A stretch of 64,000 bases of DNA from Mucilaginibacter cryoferens (GTDB lineage Bacteria; Bacteroidota; Bacteroidia; Sphingobacteriales; Sphingobacteriaceae). The DNA is taken from contig NZ_JACHCR010000023.1 in the NCBI RefSeq assembly GCF_014205845.1, positions 1 through 64,000 on the forward strand, read 5' to 3'. Of the stretch, positions 20,169 to 30,344 are shown piece by piece. The position numbers and the translations under genes were made by a program. How positions within the stretch are numbered: the stretch's first letter is position 1; every line of letters begins with the position of its first letter. The notes under the pieces are model-generated. The model did no database searches. It was not told the DNA's origin and saw only the letters and a program-made list of their open reading frames with translations.

Positions 20169-20894
20169 ATGGATATCTATAATATATTGACATCAAAAAT
20201 CCCCGCTTCCATAGAAGAATTCGATCCCAGAAAAAAAAAGCTGATCACATTTCTAAATCCTCATTCATATACGCTGGCATTTAAAAATACCGAATTATTT
20301 AAAGGATTCGACGTAATTGCCCCTGACGGGATCCTGGTGGTTTTCATTTTAAACTTAGTGAAGGCAGCTACCTTTAAAATCAAGCGCTTTTCTTGCGACA
20401 TGACCTCCATTGTTCCTTACATCTTTAACATAGCCATTGAAAGTAAGCTTAGCGTTTACCTGCTTGGATCGGATGCCGACAGCGTAGGTCAATCAACAAA
20501 GGTTTTTAAGAATAATTTTCCGGCATTAAATATAACAGGCTTCAGAAGCGGATATTTCAACAGCGATGCCGAAAGAATCGCAACAATTCATAGCTTGGTG
20601 GCTAAGCAGCCAGATATGATATTGATTGGAATGGGTGCGATTCTGCAGGAAGCGATGGCCGTCGATTTGAGGGAAGCCGGTTATACAGGTGCAATTTACA
20701 CATGCGGTGGTTTCCTCCATCAAACGAAGAAAGAAATTAACTTTTATCCTCAGTTTATCAATAAGATAAACCTAAGATTTTTTTACCGGATTTATAAAGA
20801 GAATGGTTTTTTGAAAAGAAGCATAAAAACATACCCGACATTCTGCTTCCTCATTTTTTGCAAGGTATTAAGACTCGAAAAAAAAAGACAGTAA
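20169..20894 (+). CDS. WecG/TagA/CpsF-family glycosyltransferase (GT26)
   Basis: A 241-residue glycosyltransferase of the same family as 6253-6972. It shows FLNPHSYTLAF, APDGILVVF, RFSCDMTSIVPY, LLGSDADS, MILIGMGAILQEAMAVDL and TCGGFLHQTKKEINFYPQF at the same spacing. Such enzymes usually add an amino sugar early in repeat-unit assembly on an undecaprenyl carrier. The start (MDIYNIL) directly precedes the conserved region, which argues that the shorter start is also right in the paralogue. It is the only plus-strand gene in this half of the EPS locus and diverges from the NRPS. Confidence 0.88.
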   Translation: MDIYNILTSKIPASIEEFDPRKKKLITFLNPHSYTLAFKNTELFKGFDVIAPDGILVVFILNLVKAATFKIKRFSCDMTSIVPYIFNIAIESKLSVYLLGSDADSVGQSTKVFKNNFPALNITGFRSGYFNSDAERIATIHSLVAKQPDMILIGMGAILQEAMAVDLREAGYTGAIYTCGGFLHQTKKEINFYPQFINKINLRFFYRIYKENGFLKRSIKTYPTFCFLIFCKVLRLEKKRQ

Positions 20895-21448
20895 TTTAAA
20901 AAGTAAACCATTAAAAATTGAAAATCGCGTGCTAGCTTAATATTATCATTTCTGGCACCTACGAGGCGGTTCAAAAGGTAGAATGCCTTATTAATAAACA
21001 ATTGCATGGGTTGCTTTATTGTCTATAATTTCCGGCTCATCATTGGAAAGTCCCTCCATTCTCTTTCCTTCTTTTTTTTTAAAAGTCACCTTAATCCCGT
21101 TCTTCCAATACTTTTCTAAAGTTATAATGCTGAGAATATTGATTACTTGCAATAATATTCCAAATCTCTTGTTATTCATGTCTGCAATGTTTAGCTGCGT
21201 TTTCGTTATACGAGTGCTTTAGCTTAAAGGTTTAATTTAAGTTAAAATACATTGCTGATATTTAAAATATAGATTTTGGTTTAAATGTAAATATCCTGAG
21301 TTGAAATTTACATGCCGCAAATAGGGCATTTTGATTCAAAACAAATTAACAGTAAGCAAGTTACTACACATCCTTTCAGGAATAAAACTAGCTTGTAGAA
21401 TTTAACGCTGTAAATTCATTACTGCACAAAGAAATGCGTTTAATATGA
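20895..21448. other. 0.55 kb intergenic region between convergent genes
   Basis: The WecG-type gene and the O-antigen polymerase-like gene converge here. Short opposite frames at 20991-21222 have no motif, no ribosome-binding signal and overlap each other, so none is called. A run of T/A around 21070 is low complexity. Confidence 0.5.
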
Positions 21449-22858
21449 TTATAAAACCAGCTCCGCTTTATTTGTTTTACGGGATATGCTATACTTATTA
21501 AAAAAGTAGGTAAACAGTAAAAAAATAGGGAAAGAGGAATGCGAAACAGGCGCCCAATCTGTAAACCCGTAAATAATATAAGTCATAATGAGGCCTATTT
21601 GGGTAAGCGCAAATATAGCATTCACTTCATTGGCCACGTTAATCTTGGCCTTAAGAATAGAAGTTACCAAAAAGATAACCCACATGGCAAACCCTATAAT
21701 ACCCGTCTCCGCTAATATAATTAGATGTGTATTGTGAATTGGGTTTGAGGTGAGGAAATCATTATGAATTTGCTTACTCATATCTACAGACCGGTTGACA
21801 AACTCCAGGTGGCTATTAATTCCAACGCCAATAATCGGCGACCTTTTAAATATATCCAGCCCCATAGCCCAGTGGTCAAGTCGGGCCTGATACATATCGT
21901 CTGCATCGGTTTTCAAAAAAGTGGCACTGAAAGGGGATAAAAACACCAGCCAGTACAAAACCACCATGGCTGGCAAAACGCCGAGGAGGAAACTTTTTAA
22001 TGACAACAAAGGTTTATCGGCATTTTTAAAAATGTAATATAGGGTAAACAGTACCACCACCAGGGTAATATAGGATGTGCGGGAATAGGTAAGAATAATG
22101 GTAACGCCTGCTAAAGCAAGCATTACAAGACTTAATTTCTTTTTAAAACCATTTAAATAGGCTGCATAAAAAAACCCCGAAGCCAAAACAGAAAATAAGC
22201 CCAAATTGGCCGGGGTTACAAAAATACCTATTGCTCCTGCCCTGGTGCCATTCCTGGTTGCCCACAAATCGCCGCCAGCCTGAAAAATCGTAGTTACAAA
22301 GGTAACACCGAGCACCGGGTATAAGATTGCAAGAAAAAAATTCAACCCACATAGAAGAAAAAAACTCACAAAAATTCCATTCAAAATTTGAATAGGGTTG
22401 AGACTGTTATAAATGAGCCTTAAAAATAAAATATAGGAAAACATGATGATGGCAAAAGCCACAGTACCCCAGCGTGCAACATTAAAAGGGTTTATAAAAG
22501 ATATCACGATCAACAATACTATCCAGCCAACCCACCTTTCATTTTTATATAGATAAAAAACATTTTTATTTTTTTGCTTTAATAACAAAACACCTGAAGC
22601 AATGAGGGGAATCATCAGAAATATTTTTGCAGTAAACGAACCGATTCCATCGGTGGAAATATATGGTGGCGTATATAATGGCACCGACATTTGAAACGGT
22701 ATACAAGTGATCACAAAACTAAAAAACAGGTATGCAGTATCTTTTTTTTGAAGCAACAAAATTATATACCCAATGAGGTAAACTATTACCAGCGCTAAAA
22801 AAATCAGGATCTTTTGAATCATTCTATTAAAATAATCAAATATTAAAGGCAACCACAT
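21449..22858 (-). CDS. O-antigen ligase/polymerase-family membrane protein (Wzy-like)
   Basis: A 469-residue polytopic inner-membrane protein with about 11-12 hydrophobic segments. The family landmark is present near residue 335-350: RLDHWAMGLDIFKRSPIIGVG, followed by the large periplasmic loop (SNPIHNTHLIILAETGIIG). These proteins either polymerise repeat units (Wzy) or ligate a finished glycan to a lipid or protein. In a locus with a flippase, Wzc and Wza, polymerase is the more likely role. The first 12 residues (MWLPLIFDYFNR) may not be translated, because a Met at residue 13 is an equally good start. Confidence 0.88.
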   Translation of the reverse strand: MWLPLIFDYFNRMIQKILIFLALVIVYLIGYIILLLQKKDTAYLFFSFVITCIPFQMSVPLYTPPYISTDGIGSFTAKIFLMIPLIASGVLLLKQKNKNVFYLYKNERWVGWIVLLIVISFINPFNVARWGTVAFAIIMFSYILFLRLIYNSLNPIQILNGIFVSFFLLCGLNFFLAILYPVLGVTFVTTIFQAGGDLWATRNGTRAGAIGIFVTPANLGLFSVLASGFFYAAYLNGFKKKLSLVMLALAGVTIILTYSRTSYITLVVVLFTLYYIFKNADKPLLSLKSFLLGVLPAMVVLYWLVFLSPFSATFLKTDADDMYQARLDHWAMGLDIFKRSPIIGVGINSHLEFVNRSVDMSKQIHNDFLTSNPIHNTHLIILAETGIIGFAMWVIFLVTSILKAKINVANEVNAIFALTQIGLIMTYIIYGFTDWAPVSHSSFPIFLLFTYFFNKYSISRKTNKAELVL

Positions 22859-23088
22859 TTCATTATGATAATCTATTGCGTAAAATCACAACGGCTTGCC
22901 ATATTTCACCAGCAAATGTATATAAAATAACTACCTGTGTCGTTTTAAGATGTTGCCAATCGTTCTATAAATCAATTATTGTCAAAAAAGTTTTACTTGC
23001 TGCGCTTATTCCCATTAAACTTTTTTTAAACAAAAAGCGAATGTATCACTGATACATTCACTTTTATTAACTAAAGGGATAGCTGCTA

Positions 23089-24639
23089 TTACTGTGCAAA
23101 ATTATTGAGCAATTGAGCAAATAAAGATTGAATGTAATATAGTGAAACGACACCCGATACCATATTTTTACCTTTGTTATTCATGATCTTAGGGGCCACT
23201 TTGCCATTGTTCATGCTAGCTATTTTTACTGCATAGTCCATTGTACGACTTTTACCCGACAATGTATTTATAGCCTGATTAGTGCTGATAATTAAACCGG
23301 ATGAGTTTCCATTGATCATGAAACCTGACGCAAGTTTGGCTGTGGTACCTGCATTGGTAATGATGTTACCGTAAAAATAACCAGTGGTGCTCATTAAATT
23401 AATTCCATCTAACGGAGTACCTTCTACTGTGTTGGCGTTGGCCTGTGCCTGGGTATAGTTCGTAAATGAGATTCCGTTACCAATAGCTGATTTGATGCTG
23501 TTATTATCTGCCGATACGTTAATCAGTCCCTTTGTAGTTGCCGGATCGGCGATATTAATAGATGGAGCACTCAGGAAGCTTACACCGGCGATATTCTCGT
23601 AAGTATTGTTGATGATATTACCCGAAATACTCACATTGATCATTCCCCAACAATCAATTTGTCCCTGGTAAATTTTGTTATTATAAATTTTATGGTGACC
23701 GCTTAACGAATCTGCCACACCGTTCTTGTAACCTGTATAAAAAAAGCCCATTGTAACTGCCCTGCGATACCTAACTTTTGAACCGCCGCGTTCAATAGGG
23801 CCATAGCCATCAGCAAAATTGAACATATTATTATATACAGAAACGTTCAATACACTTTCGTTAACGCTGTGCCTCTCAATATCCACGCCACCTACAAGGT
23901 ATCCGTCACCGTGAATATTGTTACCGTAAAAAGAAGCTCCATTTACGCAGCAAAACATAGCGCCTTCACGGTAAATATTAAAAAATTCATTATCGTGCAC
24001 AGTTACATTGGATACTATGCGGGCGTTCAAAGCGGTCTCGAAACAATCGCCAAACAGTAAGCCATCTCCTCTAAAGCTTTGAAACTTACAGTTTTTTACT
24101 TCTATGTTCTTACCGCTATGTATTTTTACAGCGATGCAAAACTGATACGAGGCGTCGAACTTTTGCAGACCAATGTTACCATTGAAATCAATGCCCTGTA
24201 TGGTGAGGTTACCAATAGATGGCATACCAATATCATCCTGATAAAAAATAGAGTTTGGGTTGTACCTGCCGCCGGTTAGTTTAATATGACAGGTAGCGGG
24301 GCCGCCGCCCATCAAACCAACACCGTCAATCAATTTAATAATGCCGCCGCCATCGCCGGTCTCGCCAACCATGTAGCTGCCGTCCGGAAAAAAAACATTG
24401 GCTATCTTGTGGGCTTTAGCATAAAGTAGTGCATTCCTAATAGCTTTGCTATCATCGGTAATGCCATCGCCTTTAGCCCCCTGATCTTTGACACTTACAC
24501 TCGTTACAGTAGTTGAGAGTGCTTGAGTACTGGTAGGAGCTTCAATGGCTATGGATGTCTCGGATGGAAGATTATTTGCTTTTTTGCAAGAAAAAGCGAA
24601 TAATATAATTAAAAGTAAAACGGGGAAAATTTTCTTCAT
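23089..24639 (-). CDS. Beta-helix lipoprotein (pectate lyase superfamily), paralogue 2
   Basis: A 516-residue lipoprotein: signal peptide ending FAFSC (Cys at residue 18), Ser/Thr-rich linker, then the pectate-lyase-3 start VSVKDQGAKGDGITDDSKA (about residues 48-66) and FFPDGSYMVGETGDGGG. A right-handed beta-helix follows, with Asn-rich turns such as ISGNIINNTYENI and VSADNNSIKS. Motifs KFQSFRGDGLLFGD, EGAMFCCVNGASF and VGGVDIERHS are shared with both other copies. The protein is probably anchored to the outer membrane facing outwards and acts on or binds the exopolysaccharide. Substrate and chemistry are unknown. Confidence 0.85.
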   Translation of the reverse strand: MKKIFPVLLLIILFAFSCKKANNLPSETSIAIEAPTSTQALSTTVTSVSVKDQGAKGDGITDDSKAIRNALLYAKAHKIANVFFPDGSYMVGETGDGGGIIKLIDGVGLMGGGPATCHIKLTGGRYNPNSIFYQDDIGMPSIGNLTIQGIDFNGNIGLQKFDASYQFCIAVKIHSGKNIEVKNCKFQSFRGDGLLFGDCFETALNARIVSNVTVHDNEFFNIYREGAMFCCVNGASFYGNNIHGDGYLVGGVDIERHSVNESVLNVSVYNNMFNFADGYGPIERGGSKVRYRRAVTMGFFYTGYKNGVADSLSGHHKIYNNKIYQGQIDCWGMINVSISGNIINNTYENIAGVSFLSAPSINIADPATTKGLINVSADNNSIKSAIGNGISFTNYTQAQANANTVEGTPLDGINLMSTTGYFYGNIITNAGTTAKLASGFMINGNSSGLIISTNQAINTLSGKSRTMDYAVKIASMNNGKVAPKIMNNKGKNMVSGVVSLYYIQSLFAQLLNNFAQ

Positions 24640-24906
24640 TTTGGGAATACGCTATCAATAGCCCCTTCTACGCTGAAGAAAAAAATTAGTTACGCATTAA
24701 CTGTTTGATTGCATCGAAAATTAAGATAGTTTCCCACATTACCGGTAAAAATTATCAGGAAACAAAAAAGGCAAAACCATTGTTTTACCTCGCCATTTTT
24801 TTATGTCTCTATATTTTCCGGGAACAAAAACAAACTAAAAATTCTTTAAAAGACTGTCAAAATTAAAATGATATCTCCTCTTTCACTAATCAGCAGATAA
24901 TCCGAA

Positions 24907-26469
24907 CTAAATAGCCAGATTATCTGAACTTAAAATATAATTCAATTGATAATAATATTGGGATATAATGCCAGCCAGCATATTTTTACCCTTGTTATCC
25001 AATAGCTTAGGGGCAACCGCACCATTGTTTGAACTGCCTATTTTTACCACGTAGTTAACTGTCCGGCTTGCCCCGGTCAACGTATTTATTGCCGTGTTAT
25101 TTTGCACCACCAGACCCGATGAGTTTCCGTTGATAAGCACGCCAGCAGCGGGAGCAGCGGTGGTGCCCACATCAGAAATCTGATTGCCGTAAAAATAACC
25201 ACTGGTGTTGTAAATATTTACTCCATCGAACCGGGTATTACTTATGGTATTGACATTGGCAGTAACTTTTGTGTAGTTTTTGAAAGAAATACCATATCCA
25301 CCCATGTTCGAATCTATGATGTTATTATCGGCAGATACATTAATAAGCCCACTGGTTGCAGTTACGTCCGAAACATTAATTGCAGGAGTAGTGACATAAT
25401 TTACCCCGGTAATATTCTCATAAGTATTCTTAATGTTATTGCCCGATATGCTTACATTAACAATACCGAAACAATCAATTTGCCCCTGGTATATTTTGTT
25501 GTTATAAACCTTATGATGGCCACTTAATGAATCAACGACGCCATTTTTATAACCACTATAAAAGAACCCCATCGTTACGGCTCTGCGGTACCGCACTTTG
25601 GAACCACCGCGTTCAACCGGCCCATAACCATCACCAAAATTAAAGATATTATTGTATACTGATACATTAAGCACGGTTTCGTTAACGCTATGTCTCTCTA
25701 TGTCAACTCCGCCAACAAGGTAACCATCACCATGAACGTTATTGTTAAAAAATGAAGCGCCGTTAACACAACAAAACAAGGTACCTTCACGATAGATGCT
25801 AAAAAACTCGCAGTCGTGTACACTTACATTGGTTATTATACGGACATTAAGCGTATTTTCAAACACATCGCCAAAAACCAATCCGTCGCCGCGGAAACTC
25901 TGGAATTTACAGTTTTTAATTTCAATATTTTTTCCATTAAAAAATTTAAAGGCGTGACCGTATTGATAAGAAGCGTCAAAACTCTGACTACCCAGCATCC
26001 CATTAAAGTCAATACCCTGTATCACAAGATCACCTATTGAGGGATCATTAACATAGTCCTGATAAAACAAGGGATTGGGGTTACTACGTCCCGTTGTTAA
26101 TTTGATATGACAGGTAGCCGGACCATTACCCGTCATACCCACGCCGTTTACCAATTTAATAATACCACCACCATCACCTGTTTCACCGATAATATAGGTG
26201 CCATCCGGGAAATAAACGTTGGCAATGCCGTGAGCTTTTGCGTAGATCAAGGCATTTCTTATGGCTTTAGTATCGTCAGCTACCCCATCGCCTTTTGCAC
26301 CCTGGTCTTTTACATTTAAGGTGGTAACAGATGCAGCCGCGGAAATAGTTGAATTGATGATCGAGGAATTACTGAATTTTTCCGAATTATTGAATGACAC
26401 CGAGGAATTGGCCTCCTTTTTGCATGATAGAAAACACAATAAAATAATAACGATGAAAAATTGCTTCAT
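24907..26469 (-). CDS. Beta-helix lipoprotein (pectate lyase superfamily), paralogue 3
   Basis: A 520-residue lipoprotein with signal MKQFFIVIILLCFLSC (Cys at residue 16). The fold and motif order match the 23089-24639 gene almost throughout: VKDQGAKGDGVADDTKAIR, KFQSFRGDGLVFGD, EGTLFCCVNGASFF, GGVDIERHSVNET. The two are adjacent, same strand, 267 bp apart, which indicates tandem duplication. The 14132-15388 gene is a more distant third copy. Three diverging copies in one EPS locus suggest different sub-sites or different polymer structures, but this is inference. Confidence 0.85.
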   Translation of the reverse strand: MKQFFIVIILLCFLSCKKEANSSVSFNNSEKFSNSSIINSTISAAASVTTLNVKDQGAKGDGVADDTKAIRNALIYAKAHGIANVYFPDGTYIIGETGDGGGIIKLVNGVGMTGNGPATCHIKLTTGRSNPNPLFYQDYVNDPSIGDLVIQGIDFNGMLGSQSFDASYQYGHAFKFFNGKNIEIKNCKFQSFRGDGLVFGDVFENTLNVRIITNVSVHDCEFFSIYREGTLFCCVNGASFFNNNVHGDGYLVGGVDIERHSVNETVLNVSVYNNIFNFGDGYGPVERGGSKVRYRRAVTMGFFYSGYKNGVVDSLSGHHKVYNNKIYQGQIDCFGIVNVSISGNNIKNTYENITGVNYVTTPAINVSDVTATSGLINVSADNNIIDSNMGGYGISFKNYTKVTANVNTISNTRFDGVNIYNTSGYFYGNQISDVGTTAAPAAGVLINGNSSGLVVQNNTAINTLTGASRTVNYVVKIGSSNNGAVAPKLLDNKGKNMLAGIISQYYYQLNYILSSDNLAI

Positions 26470-26638
26470 TATTAGCGGGATTGATTTAACAGGATTGATG
26501 TATTTTATAAAAACTGCCTAAAAATAGTTTTTTTTCTGAAAACTTTTTAACTATTAATTTCTCTTTGGCTATAAATTTAATTTTTTCTATGATTTTCAAA
26601 CAAAAACTAATGCCATCAATTTCAGGCTCAATTAACCA

Positions 26639-27643
26639 ATGGCTTTAGAAATAATTTCCACAACATCTGATTTGGATGTTTACGGCGGTGCCCAAAAAGT
26701 GTTAATTGATTTGCACAACGGCATCAAAAGTAATTACACCTGCAAGGTATTGGGTTTTAAAAAATTTGAGGATTTGCATCCCAAATACAAGATTGACAGG
26801 GCAGAATATGTAAAGTTCGCGAACCCGTTTTACTTAAACGACAAGATTCTTATTGTACATGCCCGTAACGTAATGGCTTTTATTATGCTTGTGAAAAGGA
26901 TGTTTTTTTTAAACACCAAAATCATCTACGTTGCGCACAACGTGTATGATAATCACCGTAACATTTCATTTTTCCCCGGCAATATTATCTCCATATCAAA
27001 AAAAGTTACTGATAATCTACTTCACTATTTTAATTTGAAGAGCCGTAAAATCACGCTGATCTATAACGGCATCAAAGATGAGGGCAAAAACACCACTAAT
27101 GGAACCTTCAAAAAAAACGACAAAATAGTTATTCTATATTCAGCAAGGGTAAATGATGTTAAACGGCAACTACTAATCGCAGATGAACTTAAAAATAAGC
27201 TGGATCCCAGCATCGAGATCTGGTTTGCAGGAATGGGGCCCGACCAGGAGAAACTGGCTGAAAAATGCGCTCAAACCCAAAACTTAAAGGCTTTGGGCTT
27301 TGTAGAGAACGTCAATGAGATAGTCAAACAGGCGGACTTTTTAATGCTGTTCTCTATACAGGAGGGTTTGCCAATATCATTAATTGAGGGAATCATGCAT
27401 GGCAAGCCGCTGTTGGTTAATGACGTTGGCGGTAATTTAGAGATAGGGGTACCAGGAGTGAATGGAATTGAGCTAATGGAAGACTGGAAAACATTGCCTG
27501 ATAAGCTAAACAGTCTGATCAATTTAACTAAGGACGAATATCAACAAATGAGCATCAATAGCAGGAAACATTATGAAAAAATGTTCACTTATGATGCCAT
27601 GGTAGCCAGTTATAAAAAGGTTATAGATACTTTGCAACAATAA
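26639..27643 (+). CDS. Glycosyltransferase, GT4 family
   Basis: A 334-residue GT-B glycosyltransferase predicted to add a hexose or related sugar to the EPS repeat unit in the cytoplasm. Key features are the N-terminal DVYGGAQKVLIDL, the donor-binding start VILYSARVNDVKRQ (about residues 164-177), EIWFAGMGPDQEKL (about 193) and the GT4 signature SIQEGLPISLIEGIMHGKPLL (about 240-260), holding the two conserved Glu residues of the E-x7-E motif. The gene starts a plus-strand pair with the flippase, 67 bp apart. Confidence 0.88.
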   Translation: MALEIISTTSDLDVYGGAQKVLIDLHNGIKSNYTCKVLGFKKFEDLHPKYKIDRAEYVKFANPFYLNDKILIVHARNVMAFIMLVKRMFFLNTKIIYVAHNVYDNHRNISFFPGNIISISKKVTDNLLHYFNLKSRKITLIYNGIKDEGKNTTNGTFKKNDKIVILYSARVNDVKRQLLIADELKNKLDPSIEIWFAGMGPDQEKLAEKCAQTQNLKALGFVENVNEIVKQADFLMLFSIQEGLPISLIEGIMHGKPLLVNDVGGNLEIGVPGVNGIELMEDWKTLPDKLNSLINLTKDEYQQMSINSRKHYEKMFTYDAMVASYKKVIDTLQQ

Positions 27644-27709
27644 CATGTTATTGGTTTGCCTGCCCGGCAAGGTATTATATTTATTTAAAGGCACAATCAA
27701 TACCAACTA

Positions 27710-29173
27710 ATGAAGCTTACTTACACATCACTTATACAAAAGGTATCCAATTTATTTAGCAATAAACTTTTTAAAAACAGCAGCTGGGGAATTATATCCC
27801 AAATGTCGCAAACACTGTTTTTAAGCTTATTTTTTGTGATCCTCGCCCGCAAATATCCTACAGGCATTTTTGCCAAGTATATTGTGGCCAATGCCATTTA
27901 CCAGTTAGTTACCGCTTTTTCAACTATGGGCTTAAGCCAATGGTTTATCCGGGAATTTATTCATACAGAAGACAAGGATTCTCTGATCGGTAAGTTTATA
28001 AAAATGCAGATCTATTTTGGATTAATATTTTATGTAATCAACATCGGCCTGGCGTTTTTAATTTATGGCGATCAGTTTACCCGCGTGCTTATCATTTTAT
28101 TAGGAGTTAACGTCATATTTGATAACCTTATCAACGGGATCAAATCACTAAACATCGCTAATTTCGAACAAAAAAAAACGTTTATTATTCTAACCATCGA
28201 GTCTGTTTTAAAATTCGCGGCAGGTTGCTTATTATATATTTACCCATTTTCGATCATAACCCTATCGGTCATTCTTATCGCCATTCGCTTTCTATCGCTT
28301 AACCTGTTTTTAAATTTTGGTTCATCAAACCTGGTGAGTATCAAAAGTCTTTGGCATTGCAGTGTAACTTATTTTGACATGAAGGCACTTGTGATTATGA
28401 ACTGGGCATTTGTAATCATTGGTGGAGTATCGATCATTAACTGGCGGATGTCGAACATTATCATCTCGAAAGTATTAACGGCTTTTGATGTTGCCAACTA
28501 TGAAATCTCATTCAAGATATTTTCCATCGCGCAGATATTGCCAGTGGTTATTTCAACTTCGGTATTCCCGCTATTAGTAAAACATTATGCTAACCCCGAA
28601 AAATCAGACTTCTTTGCCTTTTATAAAAAGGTGCACATGTATTATCTGTTGTTTGGTTTGCTGTCGTATACGTTTATTTACTCTTTTGCCGGTACACTCA
28701 TCCCGATAGCTTTTGGCAATACCTATTTAAATAATGCCGAGTATACACGACAAATGTTCTTAACCATTTTAGTTTTCCCTACAGCACTATTGCAGGCCAA
28801 CGTATTGATAGCCATGAAGCTGGAAAAACAGGATATGCTTTTTAACATCATAGCTTTGGTAGTTAATTTATCGATGTGCTTATTGGGAGTTTTGTATATC
28901 AAATCGCTAAGTATCGTAAACTACTCTATCTTTGCATCGTTCCTTGTTTTCCATATCGCGCAGGATGTGCTGCTTTTAAGGAAGAAAATGGTGGCTTTAG
29001 TATCGGTATTTAAGTTTTACATCATCACCGCCGTTTTTATTGGCGGGTATATATTACTGAGCAAAGTTGTAAATGGATACCTGCTCTTCGCAGTAACATG
29101 GATAACAACGTTGGCGGTAACTTTTGCCGGCAAAAAAATGCAATTACTCCCCGCTAAGTTGAAAACGGCCTAA
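27710..29173 (+). CDS. Polysaccharide flippase (Wzx-like, MOP/MATE superfamily)
   Basis: A 487-residue polytopic membrane protein with about 12-14 hydrophobic segments, long for the family but normal. It would flip the undecaprenyl-linked repeat unit across the inner membrane. The N-terminus (SNKLFKNSSWGIISQMSQTLFLSLFFVILAR) has the usual flippase opening, with Asn-Ser before TM1. It follows the GT4 gene on the same strand. Together with the Wzy-like, Wzc-like and Wza-like genes it completes a Wzx/Wzy-dependent export set. Confidence 0.88.
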   Translation: MKLTYTSLIQKVSNLFSNKLFKNSSWGIISQMSQTLFLSLFFVILARKYPTGIFAKYIVANAIYQLVTAFSTMGLSQWFIREFIHTEDKDSLIGKFIKMQIYFGLIFYVINIGLAFLIYGDQFTRVLIILLGVNVIFDNLINGIKSLNIANFEQKKTFIILTIESVLKFAAGCLLYIYPFSIITLSVILIAIRFLSLNLFLNFGSSNLVSIKSLWHCSVTYFDMKALVIMNWAFVIIGGVSIINWRMSNIIISKVLTAFDVANYEISFKIFSIAQILPVVISTSVFPLLVKHYANPEKSDFFAFYKKVHMYYLLFGLLSYTFIYSFAGTLIPIAFGNTYLNNAEYTRQMFLTILVFPTALLQANVLIAMKLEKQDMLFNIIALVVNLSMCLLGVLYIKSLSIVNYSIFASFLVFHIAQDVLLLRKKMVALVSVFKFYIITAVFIGGYILLSKVVNGYLLFAVTWITTLAVTFAGKKMQLLPAKLKTA

Positions 29174-29201
29174 AAGGATTTCACACCCCAAAAAGGCCTT
29201 T

Positions 29202-30344
29202 TCATACTTTAGCAGGTTTTTTTTTGCTATTAAAACTAAATAGTCGGGCTGTTGTAATTCCTTCTATCTGCCTTCCAGGCTTTTTAAAGCTGTACAGCCA
29301 CCACAACCCAAATCTTAAACAAAAGTTGTACAGAAATATCGGTAACACGATGCCTGCTGGCCAAATGATCAGTATCAGCAGTGGTACGGACGTAATGTGG
29401 AGTACACTCATGCAAACAGTGCGTGTAACCGTCATGAAAATTATTTGTGCGCAGTAAATAAAGAGCGAATGATAACCTACCACCCGTAAAAAAGTTAACG
29501 CTTTAAGCTTTTGCAAAAAAAATGAGCAATTAATAGAAAGCGCGCACCCAATTAAAGCTTCCGCAAAAAAAAGGTAAGGCTTATTAAGCTCAACATTACG
29601 AACTCCAAATGGCGAATCGCCCATATTTATTGGTGTGCAATAGTACTGTATGGTAATGAAGGCGATTAGTAGAGGCAAAAAAAACTTCCAGGAGGTGTAC
29701 ACTTGCATCGACTTTTCATCGAGCATCAATTTTGAAAGCAGATCGCCAAGAGCAAAAAATATGTAGTATTCAAAAATATCGATAAACAAACCTGCTTTAA
29801 TCGTATACAAATGTGGGTAAATAACATACATTATTATGCCAACTGAAAGTTGCCCTATCACCGGCATTTTTAAACGGCTATGCAGAAACGCATAAATAAC
29901 ACCTATACAATATAGCGCGTTCAGGTACCAGAAAATGCCGGTACGCCTGGGGTTGATGATTAAGTTAAGGTAATCTATAGATGTATAACCATTGTGGGTA
30001 TAACGATTCATGATAATCTGTAGCGTAACCTGTATGGTTCCCCATACAAAAAGCGGATACAGGATATTGTTGTTCCTGTTGGCTATATATGCACCAAGAC
30101 CGTGCTTGTTAAGGCTTTTTACAACCAGCAAGCCCGATATGATGAAAAACAAAGGCATCCTGAAACCATACAAAAAAACACCTATATAATCAAAAAAAGG
30201 GTATTTATCCAGGGGAAGGCCGTGATCTTTTAATGTTTCATAACAATGACCGTAACCAACAAGTATGATGCTGATTCCTTTATCATAATCTATCCAGGGC
30301 CATCGTTTCTCTTGTCGTACAAATTTTGAATTAAAAAGATCCAT
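29202..30344 (-). CDS. Acyltransferase family 3 membrane protein
   Basis: A 380-residue membrane protein with about ten hydrophobic segments. The N-terminal signature is RWPWIDYDKGISIILVGYGH (about residues 14-33), where the D-x-K-G and H positions match the active-site region of membrane acyltransferases. A later FRMPLFFIISGLLV segment is typical of the family. It would O-acylate (often acetylate) sugars of the polymer on the membrane. It converges on the flippase gene, with stop codons 28 bp apart and a 12-bp palindrome AAAAGGCCTTTT at 29191-29202 between them. Confidence 0.88.
   Translation of the reverse strand: MDLFNSKFVRQEKRWPWIDYDKGISIILVGYGHCYETLKDHGLPLDKYPFFDYIGVFLYGFRMPLFFIISGLLVVKSLNKHGLGAYIANRNNNILYPLFVWGTIQVTLQIIMNRYTHNGYTSIDYLNLIINPRRTGIFWYLNALYCIGVIYAFLHSRLKMPVIGQLSVGIIMYVIYPHLYTIKAGLFIDIFEYYIFFALGDLLSKLMLDEKSMQVYTSWKFFLPLLIAFITIQYYCTPINMGDSPFGVRNVELNKPYLFFAEALIGCALSINCSFFLQKLKALTFLRVVGYHSLFIYCAQIIFMTVTRTVCMSVLHITSVPLLILIIWPAGIVLPIFLYNFCLRFGLWWLYSFKKPGRQIEGITTARLFSFNSKKKPAKV

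Noticed and set aside
20991..21222. Opposite 60-67 codon frames between convergent EPS genes
   Set aside because: They overlap each other on both strands and neither has a ribosome-binding signal or a family.
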